From Candidatus Hydrogenedentota bacterium (lineage in GTDB: Bacteria; Hydrogenedentota; Hydrogenedentia; Hydrogenedentales; SLHB01), in assembly GCA_020848835.1 (NCBI GenBank), contig JADLHJ010000094.1, forward strand, positions 1 through 43,005: DNA of 43,005 bases. Direction: 5' to 3'. This document shows, one piece after another, positions 21,213 to 30,388 of the stretch. The notes beneath the pieces are model-generated. The model saw only the letters and a list, made by a program, of their open reading frames with translations, was not told the origin of the DNA and ran no database searches. The translations under genes were made by a program, and so were the position numbers. Numbering within the stretch: the first letter of the stretch is position 1; every line of letters starts with the position of its first letter.

Positions 21213-21557
21213 TTACCTCGCTTCAAGCGCGCGCACACACGGTTTCGCTACGGTCACGTTGCCGCCCACGCTTTGCACGGTTGCAGGCGTGCCGGTTGCA
21301 TCAAGCACGGCTTTCAGGTCGTAATTCACCAGCGAGTTCCATGCGAGCACATCGTTGCCGGTCAAGCGCGACACGCCCTCAGCTTCGCGGCCATCCTCAA
21401 TCGCTTCGCCGCCGTGACCCCAAAAGTGATCCCCGATGCCGCCGTCATACGCTACGCGGCTTGCGTCAATTTCGGCTTTGAGTGCGCGTATCTTTTCGCT
21501 CAGTGGACGTACCACTTCATTGCAGTATTTGATTGCTTGTGGGTCCGTGATTGCCAT
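21213..21557 (-). CDS. Conserved phage structural-type hypothetical protein
   Basis: A 114-residue protein. The opening MAITDPQAIKYCNEVVRPLS and the EDGREAEGVSRLTGNDV segment are seen in proteins encoded near tail tip or lysis genes of several phages; function unknown. The N-terminal half is helical with coiled-coil character, the C-terminal half beta-rich. It begins 35 bases after the lysozyme gene. Confidence 0.5.
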   Translation of the reverse strand: MAITDPQAIKYCNEVVRPLSEKIRALKAEIDASRVAYDGGIGDHFWGHGGEAIEDGREAEGVSRLTGNDVLAWNSLVNYDLKAVLDATGTPATVQSVGGNVTVAKPCVRALEAR

Positions 21558-21592
21558 TTGTGATCTCCTACGCGCTTACGCGCCTGGTTAAA

Positions 21593-22156
21593 TTACTTCC
21601 TATCCCATCCGCCGCCGTCACGAAACCAATGTCCGCGCGCGATAACGTCAACGCTGTAGTTTCCGTGTGCGGTGAACTTGTCTACGTTCGCGCCCTGCTG
21701 AATCAGCTTGCGCACAAGTCCCGGCCCGCAGTTGTACGCCGCGATAGCCGCCTGCACGAGAGCGTCATCCATCAGCGACGGAATGTTGCGCTTCAAATAG
21801 ATGATGTTGCCGGTGAGCACGTTGCGGATCGCGTAACCGATGTTCGCCTCGGGATCGCGCCAATCGCCCGTGCGCGCAAACTCGTGCGCCGCATAATCGA
21901 TCTGCATAAGGCCACGACCCCACCCAAGGCCATCGGGCGGAAGATGCCCTTTGCGCTTCGCCCAGTCGCCCGTACCGCGAGGTCCAGCGGGTTTAAGCGT
22001 GCGGCCCCATGCGGATTCGCGCGAACCGATAGCCCAAATGATTGCGCTGTCGATCTGCGTAGCCGCCGCCACACGCTCGATGATTTGCTTGTACTGCAAT
22101 GATTCGCGGTAGTCGGCGTATAAGCCAGGGTCTTCATCTTTGTAGCGTGTGGTCAT
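21593..22156 (-). CDS. Lysozyme/transglycosylase-fold endolysin
   Basis: A 187-residue peptidoglycan hydrolase. The lysozyme-like fold is indicated by AIGSRESAWG with a candidate catalytic Glu at residue 47, GWGRGLMQIDYAAHEFA, and IAAYNCGPGLVRKLI, the order typical of GH23-type transglycosylases. There is no signal peptide, so release needs a holin or a similar membrane partner; the small membrane protein encoded directly upstream (ATGA overlap) is a candidate. A virion-bound lysozyme is an alternative. Confidence 0.8.
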   Translation of the reverse strand: MTTRYKDEDPGLYADYRESLQYKQIIERVAAATQIDSAIIWAIGSRESAWGRTLKPAGPRGTGDWAKRKGHLPPDGLGWGRGLMQIDYAAHEFARTGDWRDPEANIGYAIRNVLTGNIIYLKRNIPSLMDDALVQAAIAAYNCGPGLVRKLIQQGANVDKFTAHGNYSVDVIARGHWFRDGGGWDRK

Positions 22157-22347
22157 TCGCTCACCTCAATCCCCTCGCGGTCAGCAATAACCGCCAGCGT
22201 CTTATCCATGCGCGTCACCTTTTCGCTCAGCCCGTTAGACACGATCCGCGCGAGCGCGTTGACCTTCGTCCAAAGCGTCCCATAGCCAAACGCAAACACG
22301 CCCACCTGCACCAGGATGGTGATTACGTCTTTCATCTCGAAGGTCAT
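22153..22347 (-). CDS. XhlA-like small membrane lysis protein
   Basis: A 64-residue protein with a single hydrophobic segment near the N-terminus (VITILVQVGVFAFGYG), followed by a charged helix (VTRMDKTLAVIADREG). Its size, one helix and position just before the lysozyme, in an ATGA overlap, resemble XhlA-type holin partners, although the helix is at the opposite end from classical XhlA. Involvement in lysis is an inference from position. Confidence 0.55.
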   Translation of the reverse strand: MTFEMKDVITILVQVGVFAFGYGTLWTKVNALARIVSNGLSEKVTRMDKTLAVIADREGIEVSE

Positions 22348-22374
22348 CTCGTGTCCTTTCTTATACGTAGGTCA

Positions 22375-22548
22375 TTACAATTTGGGCGTATCGCTTGTCG
22401 CATCGGTGGACACGCGATCTTTCAACCACCCAAGCATTGCGCCAGCCCCAATAGCGAAGGCGTGGAGCCGATCGCTTGCGTTCATTGGGCACCCATTTAC
22501 TTTTTCAAATTCTTTCAAAATCTCGCTAATCTGAACATCGTTCAACAT
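22375..22548 (-). CDS. Small hypothetical protein near lysis genes
   Basis: A 57-residue protein from the ATG at 22548, with GGGCAGG just upstream; a longer reading to 22584 would overlap the deacetylase gene by 20 bases. It contains an acidic helix (MLNDVQISEILKEFEKVNG) and a short Ala/Gly-rich hydrophobic stretch (HAFAIGAGAMLGWL). No family is known. It lies between the deacetylase and the XhlA-like gene. Confidence 0.5.
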   Translation of the reverse strand: MLNDVQISEILKEFEKVNGCPMNASDRLHAFAIGAGAMLGWLKDRVSTDATSDTPKL

Positions 22549-22564
22549 TTTCCTGCCCTTTTCG

Positions 22565-23245
22565 TTAGATGCCAAAATATTCACAAGGCGTCTTAAACTC
22601 GCACCCTTGCGTTACAAGCCAATCGAGGCACGCATTCCATTCCGTCCACGCCGCCTCGTTCGCAAAGGAATTCGGGTGTACCTGTATACACACGTAAGGT
22701 CGCGTCGCCTCAAATGTTTGTTGCAGCTTGGAAAGCGACGGAACGCCGGTCGCGGTTTCGATCTCCGTCGTGCTGCGCGATAGATAGTTTGTGATTGCGA
22801 CGCTTGGCGTCACTGGATCAAGCCCCTGCCCCCATTTCGCAAATAACCACACCGCCACGCCCGCCGCCTTTACAGCGTGCCCTGTGTTCACCTCTACTTC
22901 GTTGTACGGCGCAGCGAATGAGCGGCAAGGTATTTCATACACGTCTTCGAGTAGCCGTTGCGTCTCGCGGATGTGGGATGTCTGAATGCCGATACTGCGC
23001 CCCTTGAATTCGTACACCGGCGAATGCGTCCATCCGTGCCCGCCGAATTCGATACCGTTCGATTCCCATGCCTGCACTTGCGTGATGATTGCCGCCGATG
23101 GCGCAACGCAGCGATCTCCGATTGCGCCTGCCCACGCGCTCAGCCCGCGCGTCACTATGTCATCGAGAAACCGTGTCCAGTTTGCGTACTGAGCTCCGTT
23201 GTTTAGCGCGTAGTCGTCGGCTTTGATGATTACTTTTGGTGGCAT
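22565..23245 (-). CDS. NodB-like polysaccharide deacetylase
   Basis: A 226-residue protein with the layout of carbohydrate esterase family 4 or a close relative: KADDYALNN gives the Asp pair (D10, D11), GGHGWTHS gives the HxxxH metal pair (H70, H74), FAAPYNEVE corresponds to the RxPY-like motif, and CIQVHPNSF gives a C-terminal His (H190). Such enzymes remove acetyl or formyl groups from polysaccharides or peptidoglycan. No signal peptide is present, so it may be part of the virion or act on a cytoplasmic substrate. It starts in a TAATG overlap with a tail gene. Confidence 0.7.
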   Translation of the reverse strand: MPPKVIIKADDYALNNGAQYANWTRFLDDIVTRGLSAWAGAIGDRCVAPSAAIITQVQAWESNGIEFGGHGWTHSPVYEFKGRSIGIQTSHIRETQRLLEDVYEIPCRSFAAPYNEVEVNTGHAVKAAGVAVWLFAKWGQGLDPVTPSVAITNYLSRSTTEIETATGVPSLSKLQQTFEATRPYVCIQVHPNSFANEAAWTEWNACLDWLVTQGCEFKTPCEYFGI

Positions 23246-23898
23246 TAATAACCTCCCGTTATCGCAACACGTTTCCATGTGTCAGTTGCCGTGCAGATGT
23301 AGAGATAATTGGCGTCCCACGTAAACATCCCTGCGGTGCCTGTCCCGCCAGAGGTAGGGCTGGATGTTTCTGCGAACGTAGGTCGCTGCGCAAATGACAC
23401 AGCAGTAGAAGTCAATGTCATCACATTTGTTGCGGCAATTTGCAGAAATAGATTTGTTGTTCCATTTACCTGTAAATCGCCACCAGCCAGATGCGAAAGC
23501 GCGTACTGATTCGATGCGCTACGGTCGCGATGCGCAAACTGCGCACGGTCGGAAGTTGCAGAGTGCAGTCGGCACCGGCCAAAGATTGCCGTGCTGTCCG
23601 TGTCGTCATAGAAACTCAGCGAATTTAGCGCGATAGTCATCGCGTCAGCCATCGACCCGGCGGTCATCAGTTGCAGCTTAAATACGCCGTCTTCGCTCGT
23701 GTTTGTAACGTCGGTTAGATATCCCTGAATTTGGATCGCTTGTGTGACGTTTCCCGCCCCATCTTCGCCGCCGAGTGCAATCGCCGCGCCGATACCCGCC
23801 GCCGCTGTGCCGCTCGATTTCTTGATAAATTCCGCAATCGTAACAACCGTGTTGGTTGTCGAATCTTCCGCGTGAAAGGTATCCATCACGATAGCCAT
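23245..23898 (-). CDS. Tail-associated structural protein
   Basis: A 217-residue protein from the ATG at 23898 in a TAATG junction with the large tail gene. It is rich in Thr, Ala, Ser and Gly with beta-strand character, and its C-terminal part (TSSPTSGGTGTAGMFTWDAN, then YLYICTATDTWKRVAITGG) resembles the end of many fibre or tail tip proteins. It probably belongs to the tail tip or a fibre. No enzymatic motif is seen. Confidence 0.55.
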   Translation of the reverse strand: MAIVMDTFHAEDSTTNTVVTIAEFIKKSSGTAAAGIGAAIALGGEDGAGNVTQAIQIQGYLTDVTNTSEDGVFKLQLMTAGSMADAMTIALNSLSFYDDTDSTAIFGRCRLHSATSDRAQFAHRDRSASNQYALSHLAGGDLQVNGTTNLFLQIAATNVMTLTSTAVSFAQRPTFAETSSPTSGGTGTAGMFTWDANYLYICTATDTWKRVAITGGY

Positions 23899-26105
23899 TA
23901 GTTGAAATCTCCTACGGTGCCCGCGCGTCGCCACGGCACATTCATTCGCAGCGTGCCATCCGAATCGAGGTCAAGCGCCGTCGCGTAATCGCCTGCATAT
24001 GGGTCATAAACCTGAAATAGTGTTTGGAAGGTCGCATCGAACACCGGCTGCGAGCTATTACTCGATCGCCGTGTTAATGCCTTGTCCATCGACGTGAACG
24101 AAATGGTTCCCGCGCTCCGATCGATCTTCATGCGCCTCACGCCGTTTGAAGTGATATATAGTTCCGTCGCGCTCACCACATCGATCGGTTCACTCGTCGG
24201 CGTTCCGCTGATAACGTCTTTGGCAAACGCATACGTCGTCCAGATACCGTTATTCGCCGCGCCGCTGGAGTCGTATCGAATACGGAAGATGTGATCGGTA
24301 CCAACCCATAGATCGAGGTAGCCCGAGTCCCACGAGAGATACACGTTATACGGCGCGCTGATGATCTTCGTACCGCCAACGCCCAGCGATGCGCCGCGCT
24401 GAATCTGTCCAAAGCCCGGCCCGAACATCGGCACACGCGGAAGCCCCACCGGCCCGGTCGTTGTCGTAATCGTCGCCGGCGTCGTGTTCGTGCTTTCCGC
24501 GCCGCTCGCACTGTGCCGCGTGCGTATAAGCGCCCGCACATCCGCGCCCGATATGAAGGTGCCAATCAGATAAGACAACGGCCGCACATTGCGCCGGAAC
24601 AATCCGCCATTCTCGATCGTCATCGGCACGAGGATCGGCGTTTCGCTGCCCGTTGGATTACTGCCATTCGCAAGGTAAATCGCCCATGTATTCGCAACCG
24701 GGTCGTCATCGATCGCGGTGTAGTGCGCCCGCGCGTACACGCCGCCCCCGCCAATCTCGCCCTGTAGCGACATATTCGTCGGCGCGGATGGATTCTTGAC
24801 AACCAGCGCGCCCGTGCTATCGATCTTCGTTTTGCGCTCATACCGGTTCAGGCTGGTCAAGCCGTAGGCGTTTCGATAGCGCACGACGATGTGATACGTG
24901 CGATTACCCGAGCCCGGCGGTGTCAACGCATGGTTAAACGGTAGCGTGGCGCTCGTGGTCGCCGCCGTCGCCGTTAAGTCCGGCGAAGTGTCCGTGCCGC
25001 TGTAAAGTTCGTACAACCGCAGCGCGTTATTTGCGCACCGATACAGCCCGGACCACACCGTTGAGTACGTGGTGGCGGAATAGACAAATTCGATGTTTAG
25101 CGAATTGCGGATTTGCGCGCCAGCAACCATGCCCGCTGGCGTATCGCGATGTATCCAAAGCCCGTAATCCGCGCTGGCCGCAAGTGAAGCGATCGACACA
25201 CCCGTCGCGCTCGTCGTCTGCGCGTTCCATGTGATGCCGGTCGGTGCCGTTGTTTCGTTTGCAATCGTCTGGATCGCGTCACTGCTCGGCGCTTCAAGCC
25301 CAACACGGATACCCGGCACCGCGTCGATCGTATCGGTGTTCGCCCCCGCCGCTGCGCTGGTCCCAAGGCGTCCGCGCCCCGCCGCCGGCACGGTAAGCGA
25401 TGTGCTCGTGCGTGAAGTGTAATAAACGATCTCCCGCGTGGTGCCCGCGTTCTTGATGTGGCACCAACCCGAAGTAGGCCAATCCGCGAAACCGCTGGCC
25501 GTGGCCGTCGTTATCGTGCCGCTGCCAGAACTCCCGAGTTGCGCGGTGCCCGACACCCGCTGCGTGCCAAGCGTCTTGATCCAGACCTTGATGTCTGTGA
25601 TCGTCGCGCCCGAATGGTTGCGGATAAACGCCGCCCGATAATTCGCCTTGCCCGCCGTCGCGTCGTCGCTACTGATATTCGAGAAGCCAAGCAGATCGTT
25701 GAACACATCCACCACATCGATCGCCAGATTGCCTTTCGGCGTATCGCTCGACATGCGCGTCACGCGGATCGATTTGGCGACCGTGTTGCTTTCGATGAGT
25801 TTGGTTTCGCCGTTTGCTACCGATACCGCCGTGCCCGCCGTCGCGTCGTAAGGGTCCCAAATCAGCGAGGTAGTGCCCGAAGCGTTCAGCGCGCTGCGCC
25901 CTGTTCCGTTGCTCCCGCTTATCCAGTCGATACGAATCGGCTTGATGCCAAATCCGCCACGCACCACAAATCCAAGCCGCTGCACCTCTTTGCTGCTGCG
26001 ATACCCGCCAAGCGCCGATGCCGGGAGCGGTTGCCCGCCACCCGCCACGGTTGCGCCCGAGAGGTACAGGCCCAAGGCGTCTATTTTGGTGAACGCGGTA
26101 GCCAT
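23898..26105 (-). CDS. Large tail tip/fibre structural protein
   Basis: A 735-residue, beta-rich, Thr/Ser/Ala/Gly-rich protein without catalytic motifs. A segment around residues 200-250 (GTITTATASGFADWPTSG, REIVYYTSRTSTSLTV) resembles the repeat-like domains of tail proteins that end in a GRG turn. The C-terminal third has WVGTDHIFRIRYDSS and similar strands. It likely forms part of the tail tip. Both ends sit in one-base overlaps. Confidence 0.6.
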   Translation of the reverse strand: MATAFTKIDALGLYLSGATVAGGGQPLPASALGGYRSSKEVQRLGFVVRGGFGIKPIRIDWISGSNGTGRSALNASGTTSLIWDPYDATAGTAVSVANGETKLIESNTVAKSIRVTRMSSDTPKGNLAIDVVDVFNDLLGFSNISSDDATAGKANYRAAFIRNHSGATITDIKVWIKTLGTQRVSGTAQLGSSGSGTITTATASGFADWPTSGWCHIKNAGTTREIVYYTSRTSTSLTVPAAGRGRLGTSAAAGANTDTIDAVPGIRVGLEAPSSDAIQTIANETTAPTGITWNAQTTSATGVSIASLAASADYGLWIHRDTPAGMVAGAQIRNSLNIEFVYSATTYSTVWSGLYRCANNALRLYELYSGTDTSPDLTATAATTSATLPFNHALTPPGSGNRTYHIVVRYRNAYGLTSLNRYERKTKIDSTGALVVKNPSAPTNMSLQGEIGGGGVYARAHYTAIDDDPVANTWAIYLANGSNPTGSETPILVPMTIENGGLFRRNVRPLSYLIGTFISGADVRALIRTRHSASGAESTNTTPATITTTTGPVGLPRVPMFGPGFGQIQRGASLGVGGTKIISAPYNVYLSWDSGYLDLWVGTDHIFRIRYDSSGAANNGIWTTYAFAKDVISGTPTSEPIDVVSATELYITSNGVRRMKIDRSAGTISFTSMDKALTRRSSNSSQPVFDATFQTLFQVYDPYAGDYATALDLDSDGTLRMNVPWRRAGTVGDFN

Positions 26106-26656
26106 TAGGTGCTCCGCGCCGAAACGGTGAGGTTGCCGGTGCCCGCGTTATACGCCAGCGATATGCGCGGCGGGTCGGGGTTGCGCACCATCGTCATCGT
26201 GAATTCAACGATGCTCTCGTGACCAAGATCGTCCAGCGCGATAATCCGCCAGGTGTGCTCCTCTTCGTCATCCAGTACCGGCGTGGCGAATTGGTAGTAC
26301 CCTTCCCCATTGGCGAATATCGTGGGTTTCCGCGTCGTCCATTGCGTGTTGGCGCCGACCGTCTCCTGCTCTTGCGCGATGTAATATTTCGCGTCCGTCG
26401 CCGCGTACCATTGCAACAGCATGTAGGGCGGATTAACCATCTGGTCTACGTCCGCTTCGCTCTCGGTGGAATCGTAGACCTCGACCACCGGCGGCTCTTC
26501 GTTGTCATCGTGATCGAATATGTGCGAGGTCTTCGTGGTGGACGGGAAAAATACGTCCCGCCCTTTTGCGATAACGTGAAAGCGCGAAGTGCCCGACCAG
26601 TTGTATTGCCAGCTGAACGCCGCGGGCTTGGTGATGGATGTGATGGAGGAGGCCAT
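26105..26656 (-). CDS. Tail protein with fibronectin-like fold
   Basis: A 183-residue beta-rich protein. WQYNWSGTSRFHVIAKG and HTWRIIALDDLGHESIVEF look like strands of an Ig- or FN3-like sandwich; a central acidic stretch (DHDDNEEPPVVEVYDSTESE) may bind metal or be flexible. It is coupled to both neighbours by one-base overlaps. It probably belongs to the tail tip. Confidence 0.5.
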   Translation of the reverse strand: MASSITSITKPAAFSWQYNWSGTSRFHVIAKGRDVFFPSTTKTSHIFDHDDNEEPPVVEVYDSTESEADVDQMVNPPYMLLQWYAATDAKYYIAQEQETVGANTQWTTRKPTIFANGEGYYQFATPVLDDEEEHTWRIIALDDLGHESIVEFTMTMVRNPDPPRISLAYNAGTGNLTVSARST

Positions 26657-27963
26657 TAGTCGCCAACCTTCATGAACGGTTCGCGAGATGTCAGCGCTGT
26701 TGTGTATACATGACCGTTACGGTCGGCAAACACACTTAGCAGTCCGTTCTGTCCTCCACTGCCTTCCACTGCGGACGGACTCCATTTCCAAGTGATTGCG
26801 CCGGTGTCAATATCAAAGGCAAACAATCCGCGATAAAGGTTTTCTGCTGCACCATCAATCAAAACGCCTTCCATATATGCGACAGATAGCTCAGAGGCAT
26901 AAAAGAATAAATTTGCGGATTCATCGACGGCGATGTCGTTGTTTTCGCCCGCGCCTCCGGTATTGCCGAGGCTGAGCCAAATATCATGCAGCCGCGTGCC
27001 CCCAGTGTCGTATAGACGCGCGATACTTATGCGCTTGTCTGCGGTCGCGCGATTACCTTCCTCTGCGAAATACGCTGCGGCAATATAGTTTTCTTCACAA
27101 TCAACATTTCCGTGTATTTCATAGGGAATCGGCGCGCTCGACGCGGACGCTGTCTCGGCAACAACAAATTGTGTGACAGGTGATGTGCTTGCGCTGATAA
27201 CCGCCAATGTGTCATTTGTTATACCAAGCGCGCCAAACCGCAACGAATATGCCGTCCCCAATGCGACAAGATCGTCTGATGCGCCAATACCCCAAGCAAT
27301 ATCAACAAGCCCTGTTTGCGGGGGCGTTACGGAATAAATAGAGCTTAAATCATGGTCATATGCGCGCAACCCTTGCGCAGACGATACCGTGCTCCATGTC
27401 CAAAGTTGCGTCGAGTTAATTGCAAATCCATGACGGTTTACAGCGCTTCCATACAAAACACCTACGGTCGCCAAGACGGAACCGTCATCAGGATCGAGCT
27501 TTGCGATTTTAGGCGCACTATCGTAGTACCCAACAAATACCGCGTCGTTTGTGGCCTGCACCTCGTGCGCGTCGTCGGATGTTCCGAGGTCAACACCCCA
27601 AATAAGGCTGCCGCTCGACGATAGTTTCCACACGTTCGCGTAATCGCCACCATCACTCCAATCGTTATTGCGCTCACCAACCACGTAAACGGTTCCGTTT
27701 GGCGCAGCGCACACGCTATACGCTTCGCCGCCCGTATCGAATCCCCATTTTACGCGCCCGGATGCCGCGCTCAATTTCCACACGTTGCCGTACAGGCTAC
27801 CGCGCTGTAGTGACTGACTCGGCCGTTGACTGACGACAATCTTTTTCCCCAACCGCGTCACCGCGCACCCGCGCCCGCCGATGATGTTTGAGCACGCCAT
27901 ATCCGCAAGCGCATTCAAATCGCTCGCGCGTATCGGTTGCCCTTTTGTGAATGACGGCTTCAT
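26656..27963 (-). CDS. Beta-propeller-like tail protein
   Basis: A 435-residue protein. Residues about 1-48 form a module (KGQPIRASDLNALADMACSN, IIGGRGCAVTRLGKKIVV) also found in the 60-residue gene directly upstream. The remainder has repeated units with a VWKLSAASGRVKWGFDTGGE style, as in PQQ or WD-like beta-propellers: GNVWKLS, ANVWKLSSSGSLIWGVDLG, FAFDIDTGAITWKW. Beta-propellers in tails can bind receptors or sugars. The module at the start probably fixes it to the particle. Confidence 0.6.
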   Translation of the reverse strand: MKPSFTKGQPIRASDLNALADMACSNIIGGRGCAVTRLGKKIVVSQRPSQSLQRGSLYGNVWKLSAASGRVKWGFDTGGEAYSVCAAPNGTVYVVGERNNDWSDGGDYANVWKLSSSGSLIWGVDLGTSDDAHEVQATNDAVFVGYYDSAPKIAKLDPDDGSVLATVGVLYGSAVNRHGFAINSTQLWTWSTVSSAQGLRAYDHDLSSIYSVTPPQTGLVDIAWGIGASDDLVALGTAYSLRFGALGITNDTLAVISASTSPVTQFVVAETASASSAPIPYEIHGNVDCEENYIAAAYFAEEGNRATADKRISIARLYDTGGTRLHDIWLSLGNTGGAGENNDIAVDESANLFFYASELSVAYMEGVLIDGAAENLYRGLFAFDIDTGAITWKWSPSAVEGSGGQNGLLSVFADRNGHVYTTALTSREPFMKVGD

Positions 27964-28142
27964 GTTTTCGGCACGATCTGCGTGGAGTAAATATTGATGA
28001 CGACGCGCTGCCCGATGCGCACGACGTTTACGCCTTTACCGCCGATCAATCGTTCGATAACCGCGTCGGCAATAGCGTTCAGCCAATTCGCCGGGATTGG
28101 ATCGCCCCGGTTGATTCGGTCCCGCACTTCTGGTGACAGCAT
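27960..28142 (-). CDS. 60-residue adaptor-like protein
   Basis: A small protein (starts MLSPEVRDRINRGDPIPANW) that is essentially the N-terminal module of the beta-propeller protein as a free domain: both have a GxPI turn, an LNAxAD helix, an IGGxG loop and an RxGxxVV strand. It overlaps that gene by four bases and follows the tail gene upstream by three. The pair may assemble together in the tail. Confidence 0.6.
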   Translation of the reverse strand: MLSPEVRDRINRGDPIPANWLNAIADAVIERLIGGKGVNVVRIGQRVVINIYSTQIVPKT

Positions 28143-28145
28143 GGC

Positions 28146-28967
28146 CTACACCGCATACAACTGGTTGAAGTCGCCCACGGGATACCAGTCCACCGCCGTA
28201 TAACCGGAATTTGCCACAAGGTTCGGCGGCGGAAGGTTGATGCGTTCGTCGCGATAGATCGCGTATGGGATATGCGTTTCCGGCTCGTATAGAAATTCAA
28301 ACGTGAACTTCCATCGCGGCAAAAACCAATCAAGCGTGTTGATGCTGTTTGTATCGGGCGGTTGAAACAATTCCCACCGCACGTCGGTACACATCCACGT
28401 ATACGGCGCGCCGCCAGCCCAATAGATCGCGTTGAGGTAGCCCGCGCTGTTGCCTGAGATATAATGCGGATACGCCGTGCGGATAATCCCTTCCATCACG
28501 ATCGTAGTCTGCGGACTCAGCACGTCTACTTCTGCGCCTTGTGTCACGGTTTCGTTCGCGTAGTCATCGTCGCCTGCTGGAAACGTATGCGATACGGTGA
28601 TTTGTGCGCCGTTTCGGTCATACGCAATCCGCTTCTGAATCAGGCCCGTTCCGCCCGTCACGCGGAATTCGCCTTCGTTCGCATTGAACACATCGCGCGA
28701 CACCGGCGCATACTCGCAGTACACATAGGCTTTATCAGGCGAGTTTTCGAGTATTTCAACATCGCGATCGACAACAAACAGGTTCGGGTAGCTCGCGTGA
28801 ACCTCGCCGTAAACAGGGATGCCCGGAACTTCTAACGCTTCTTTCAATATCGAAGACGATGTACTGCTCAGTCCTTCGACAAGAAACATCCGGCGCATGG
28901 ACTGCATCACGCCGCCCGTTTCCCGGCCTCTTAGGTCGCGGATCATATTGGGTATAACGGTTGCCAT
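28146..28967 (-). CDS. Tail protein downstream of the tape measure
   Basis: A 273-residue protein joined by a one-base overlap to the tape measure gene. It is mixed alpha/beta with many aromatic residues near the C-terminus (WFLPRWKFTFEFLYEPETH). In siphoviruses the genes just after the tape measure usually encode distal tail or minor tail proteins, so that role is likely by position; no specific family motif is recognised. Confidence 0.55.
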   Translation of the reverse strand: MATVIPNMIRDLRGRETGGVMQSMRRMFLVEGLSSTSSSILKEALEVPGIPVYGEVHASYPNLFVVDRDVEILENSPDKAYVYCEYAPVSRDVFNANEGEFRVTGGTGLIQKRIAYDRNGAQITVSHTFPAGDDDYANETVTQGAEVDVLSPQTTIVMEGIIRTAYPHYISGNSAGYLNAIYWAGGAPYTWMCTDVRWELFQPPDTNSINTLDWFLPRWKFTFEFLYEPETHIPYAIYRDERINLPPPNLVANSGYTAVDWYPVGDFNQLYAV

Positions 28968-30388
28968 TACGCCGCTACCGCCGTATTGTCTTCGGTGTTT
29001 TCGGCAATGCGCCCGAGTAACTTATTCGTCATTTGCAACTGTGGATCGCGCACACTCTGCACGCGCGCGCCGTTTGGACCCGTCACGCGCATCCCGTTGA
29101 TCTGCGTGCCACGCGCCACGTTTTGCAGATACCCTACGACGCCCATGCGCGATACTTGCGCAAACTTTTGATCGCCTTCGGCTTTATGCAATTTCTCTAG
29201 CGAATCGCCGACCAGCGCGTTATCTGCAACACTGGCCTCTGCCGCCGCGCGCGATTTTGCGATTACGTTATCGAAGTAATTGTCAACGTCCTTATCGCTG
29301 ATCCATGGGTTATCCTCTTTCCACTGCTTGAATGCATCGTCGGCGTCCTTAATGCCCGTGCGCAGATTGCCGATAAAGTCATCGAGCCAATCCGTTGGAA
29401 TCATTTTCGTGGTCGTTCCGAACACGCTATCAGCCCATTTGTTGATAGCGTTAAATCCGTGAATAAGCTTGGATATGCCAGTCAGTGACCGTTCCAGGAA
29501 CACATCGATCGCAATGCTCGACGCCTTGATCGCAATCTGAAACACGCGCCATCCGTTAGAAACGTACTGCACGCCCTTCGCAAGCATGCGCATCCCGCTC
29601 GTGACCTTATCCCCGAGCGCCGTTCCGTTTGCCGTTGCCTCCGCAAGCCGCGTCGAAAGTTCCGTCACGAACGGCGCGACTTTCACGCCAATCACGCCAG
29701 CGACGTTTTCAAGCGCGATGGATATATCCTCGAATGCATCGTTGGCCGCTTCGATTTCTGCAATATCCACTCGGCTGAACGCAGCGCCGAGCCGCTTGGC
29801 GTCTGCTTCCATCGCGTCCAGGCCCGCGCTGCCGTCTTCAAGGAAGGAAAGAAACTGACGGCCCGCGTTGCGCCCAAATAGTTCTGTGGCCGCGCGCAAC
29901 CGATCGGTTTCACTGGTAAGCCCCATGATGTCGTCCGCGGCAAGGCGCAAACCTTCATCAATACCGATATTCAACCCGGACTTGCTGAGAAGGTTTCCAA
30001 AGCGCGTCAATCCAGCAATGAGTGTCTCTTGTTCCAGTCCGCTCTTGCGCGCGCCGATCTCGTAGGCTTTTAGTTTTTCGGTGTTGATACCAAGCTGGTC
30101 ACTGGTCTTGCCGAGCGCATCCAGCGCGTCCATCTGCGTCTTGACAAACCGAGCGCTTGCGCCGAGTGCCGCCGCGCCAACAAGCCCGCCTACAAATCCC
30201 GCGAGCCGCGCGTTGGCGGAGTCGATAACATTGCCGAACATGCGTACCGGCGCCGTCGCGGCCTTCATTCCACGACTAAACGGCGCGGTGATCGCGGTAA
30301 GTTGAACTGCGAGTGTGGCTATGGAACTGATAGCACACCTCCATTCGCAACAAGCGATAACCCAAAAGTTCTGTCTAGCTTTTTGCAA
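28967..30388 (-). CDS. Tail tape measure protein
   Basis: About 450-470 residues. The real product seems to begin near the IATLAVQLTAITAPFSRGMK segment, typical of tape measure N-termini, but there is no ATG there: the codon in that place is ATA (30322). The only standard upstream start is a TTG at 30388, which overlaps the HNH gene by 70 bases and lacks a clear ribosome site. The protein has long helices, a hydrophobic Gly/Ala segment (FVGGLVGAAALGA) and a C-terminal tail-contact region. Its length suggests a short tail of roughly 65-70 nm by the usual 0.15 nm per residue rule. Confidence 0.78.
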   Translation of the reverse strand: MQKARQNFWVIACCEWRCAISSIATLAVQLTAITAPFSRGMKAATAPVRMFGNVIDSANARLAGFVGGLVGAAALGASARFVKTQMDALDALGKTSDQLGINTEKLKAYEIGARKSGLEQETLIAGLTRFGNLLSKSGLNIGIDEGLRLAADDIMGLTSETDRLRAATELFGRNAGRQFLSFLEDGSAGLDAMEADAKRLGAAFSRVDIAEIEAANDAFEDISIALENVAGVIGVKVAPFVTELSTRLAEATANGTALGDKVTSGMRMLAKGVQYVSNGWRVFQIAIKASSIAIDVFLERSLTGISKLIHGFNAINKWADSVFGTTTKMIPTDWLDDFIGNLRTGIKDADDAFKQWKEDNPWISDKDVDNYFDNVIAKSRAAAEASVADNALVGDSLEKLHKAEGDQKFAQVSRMGVVGYLQNVARGTQINGMRVTGPNGARVQSVRDPQLQMTNKLLGRIAENTEDNTAVAA

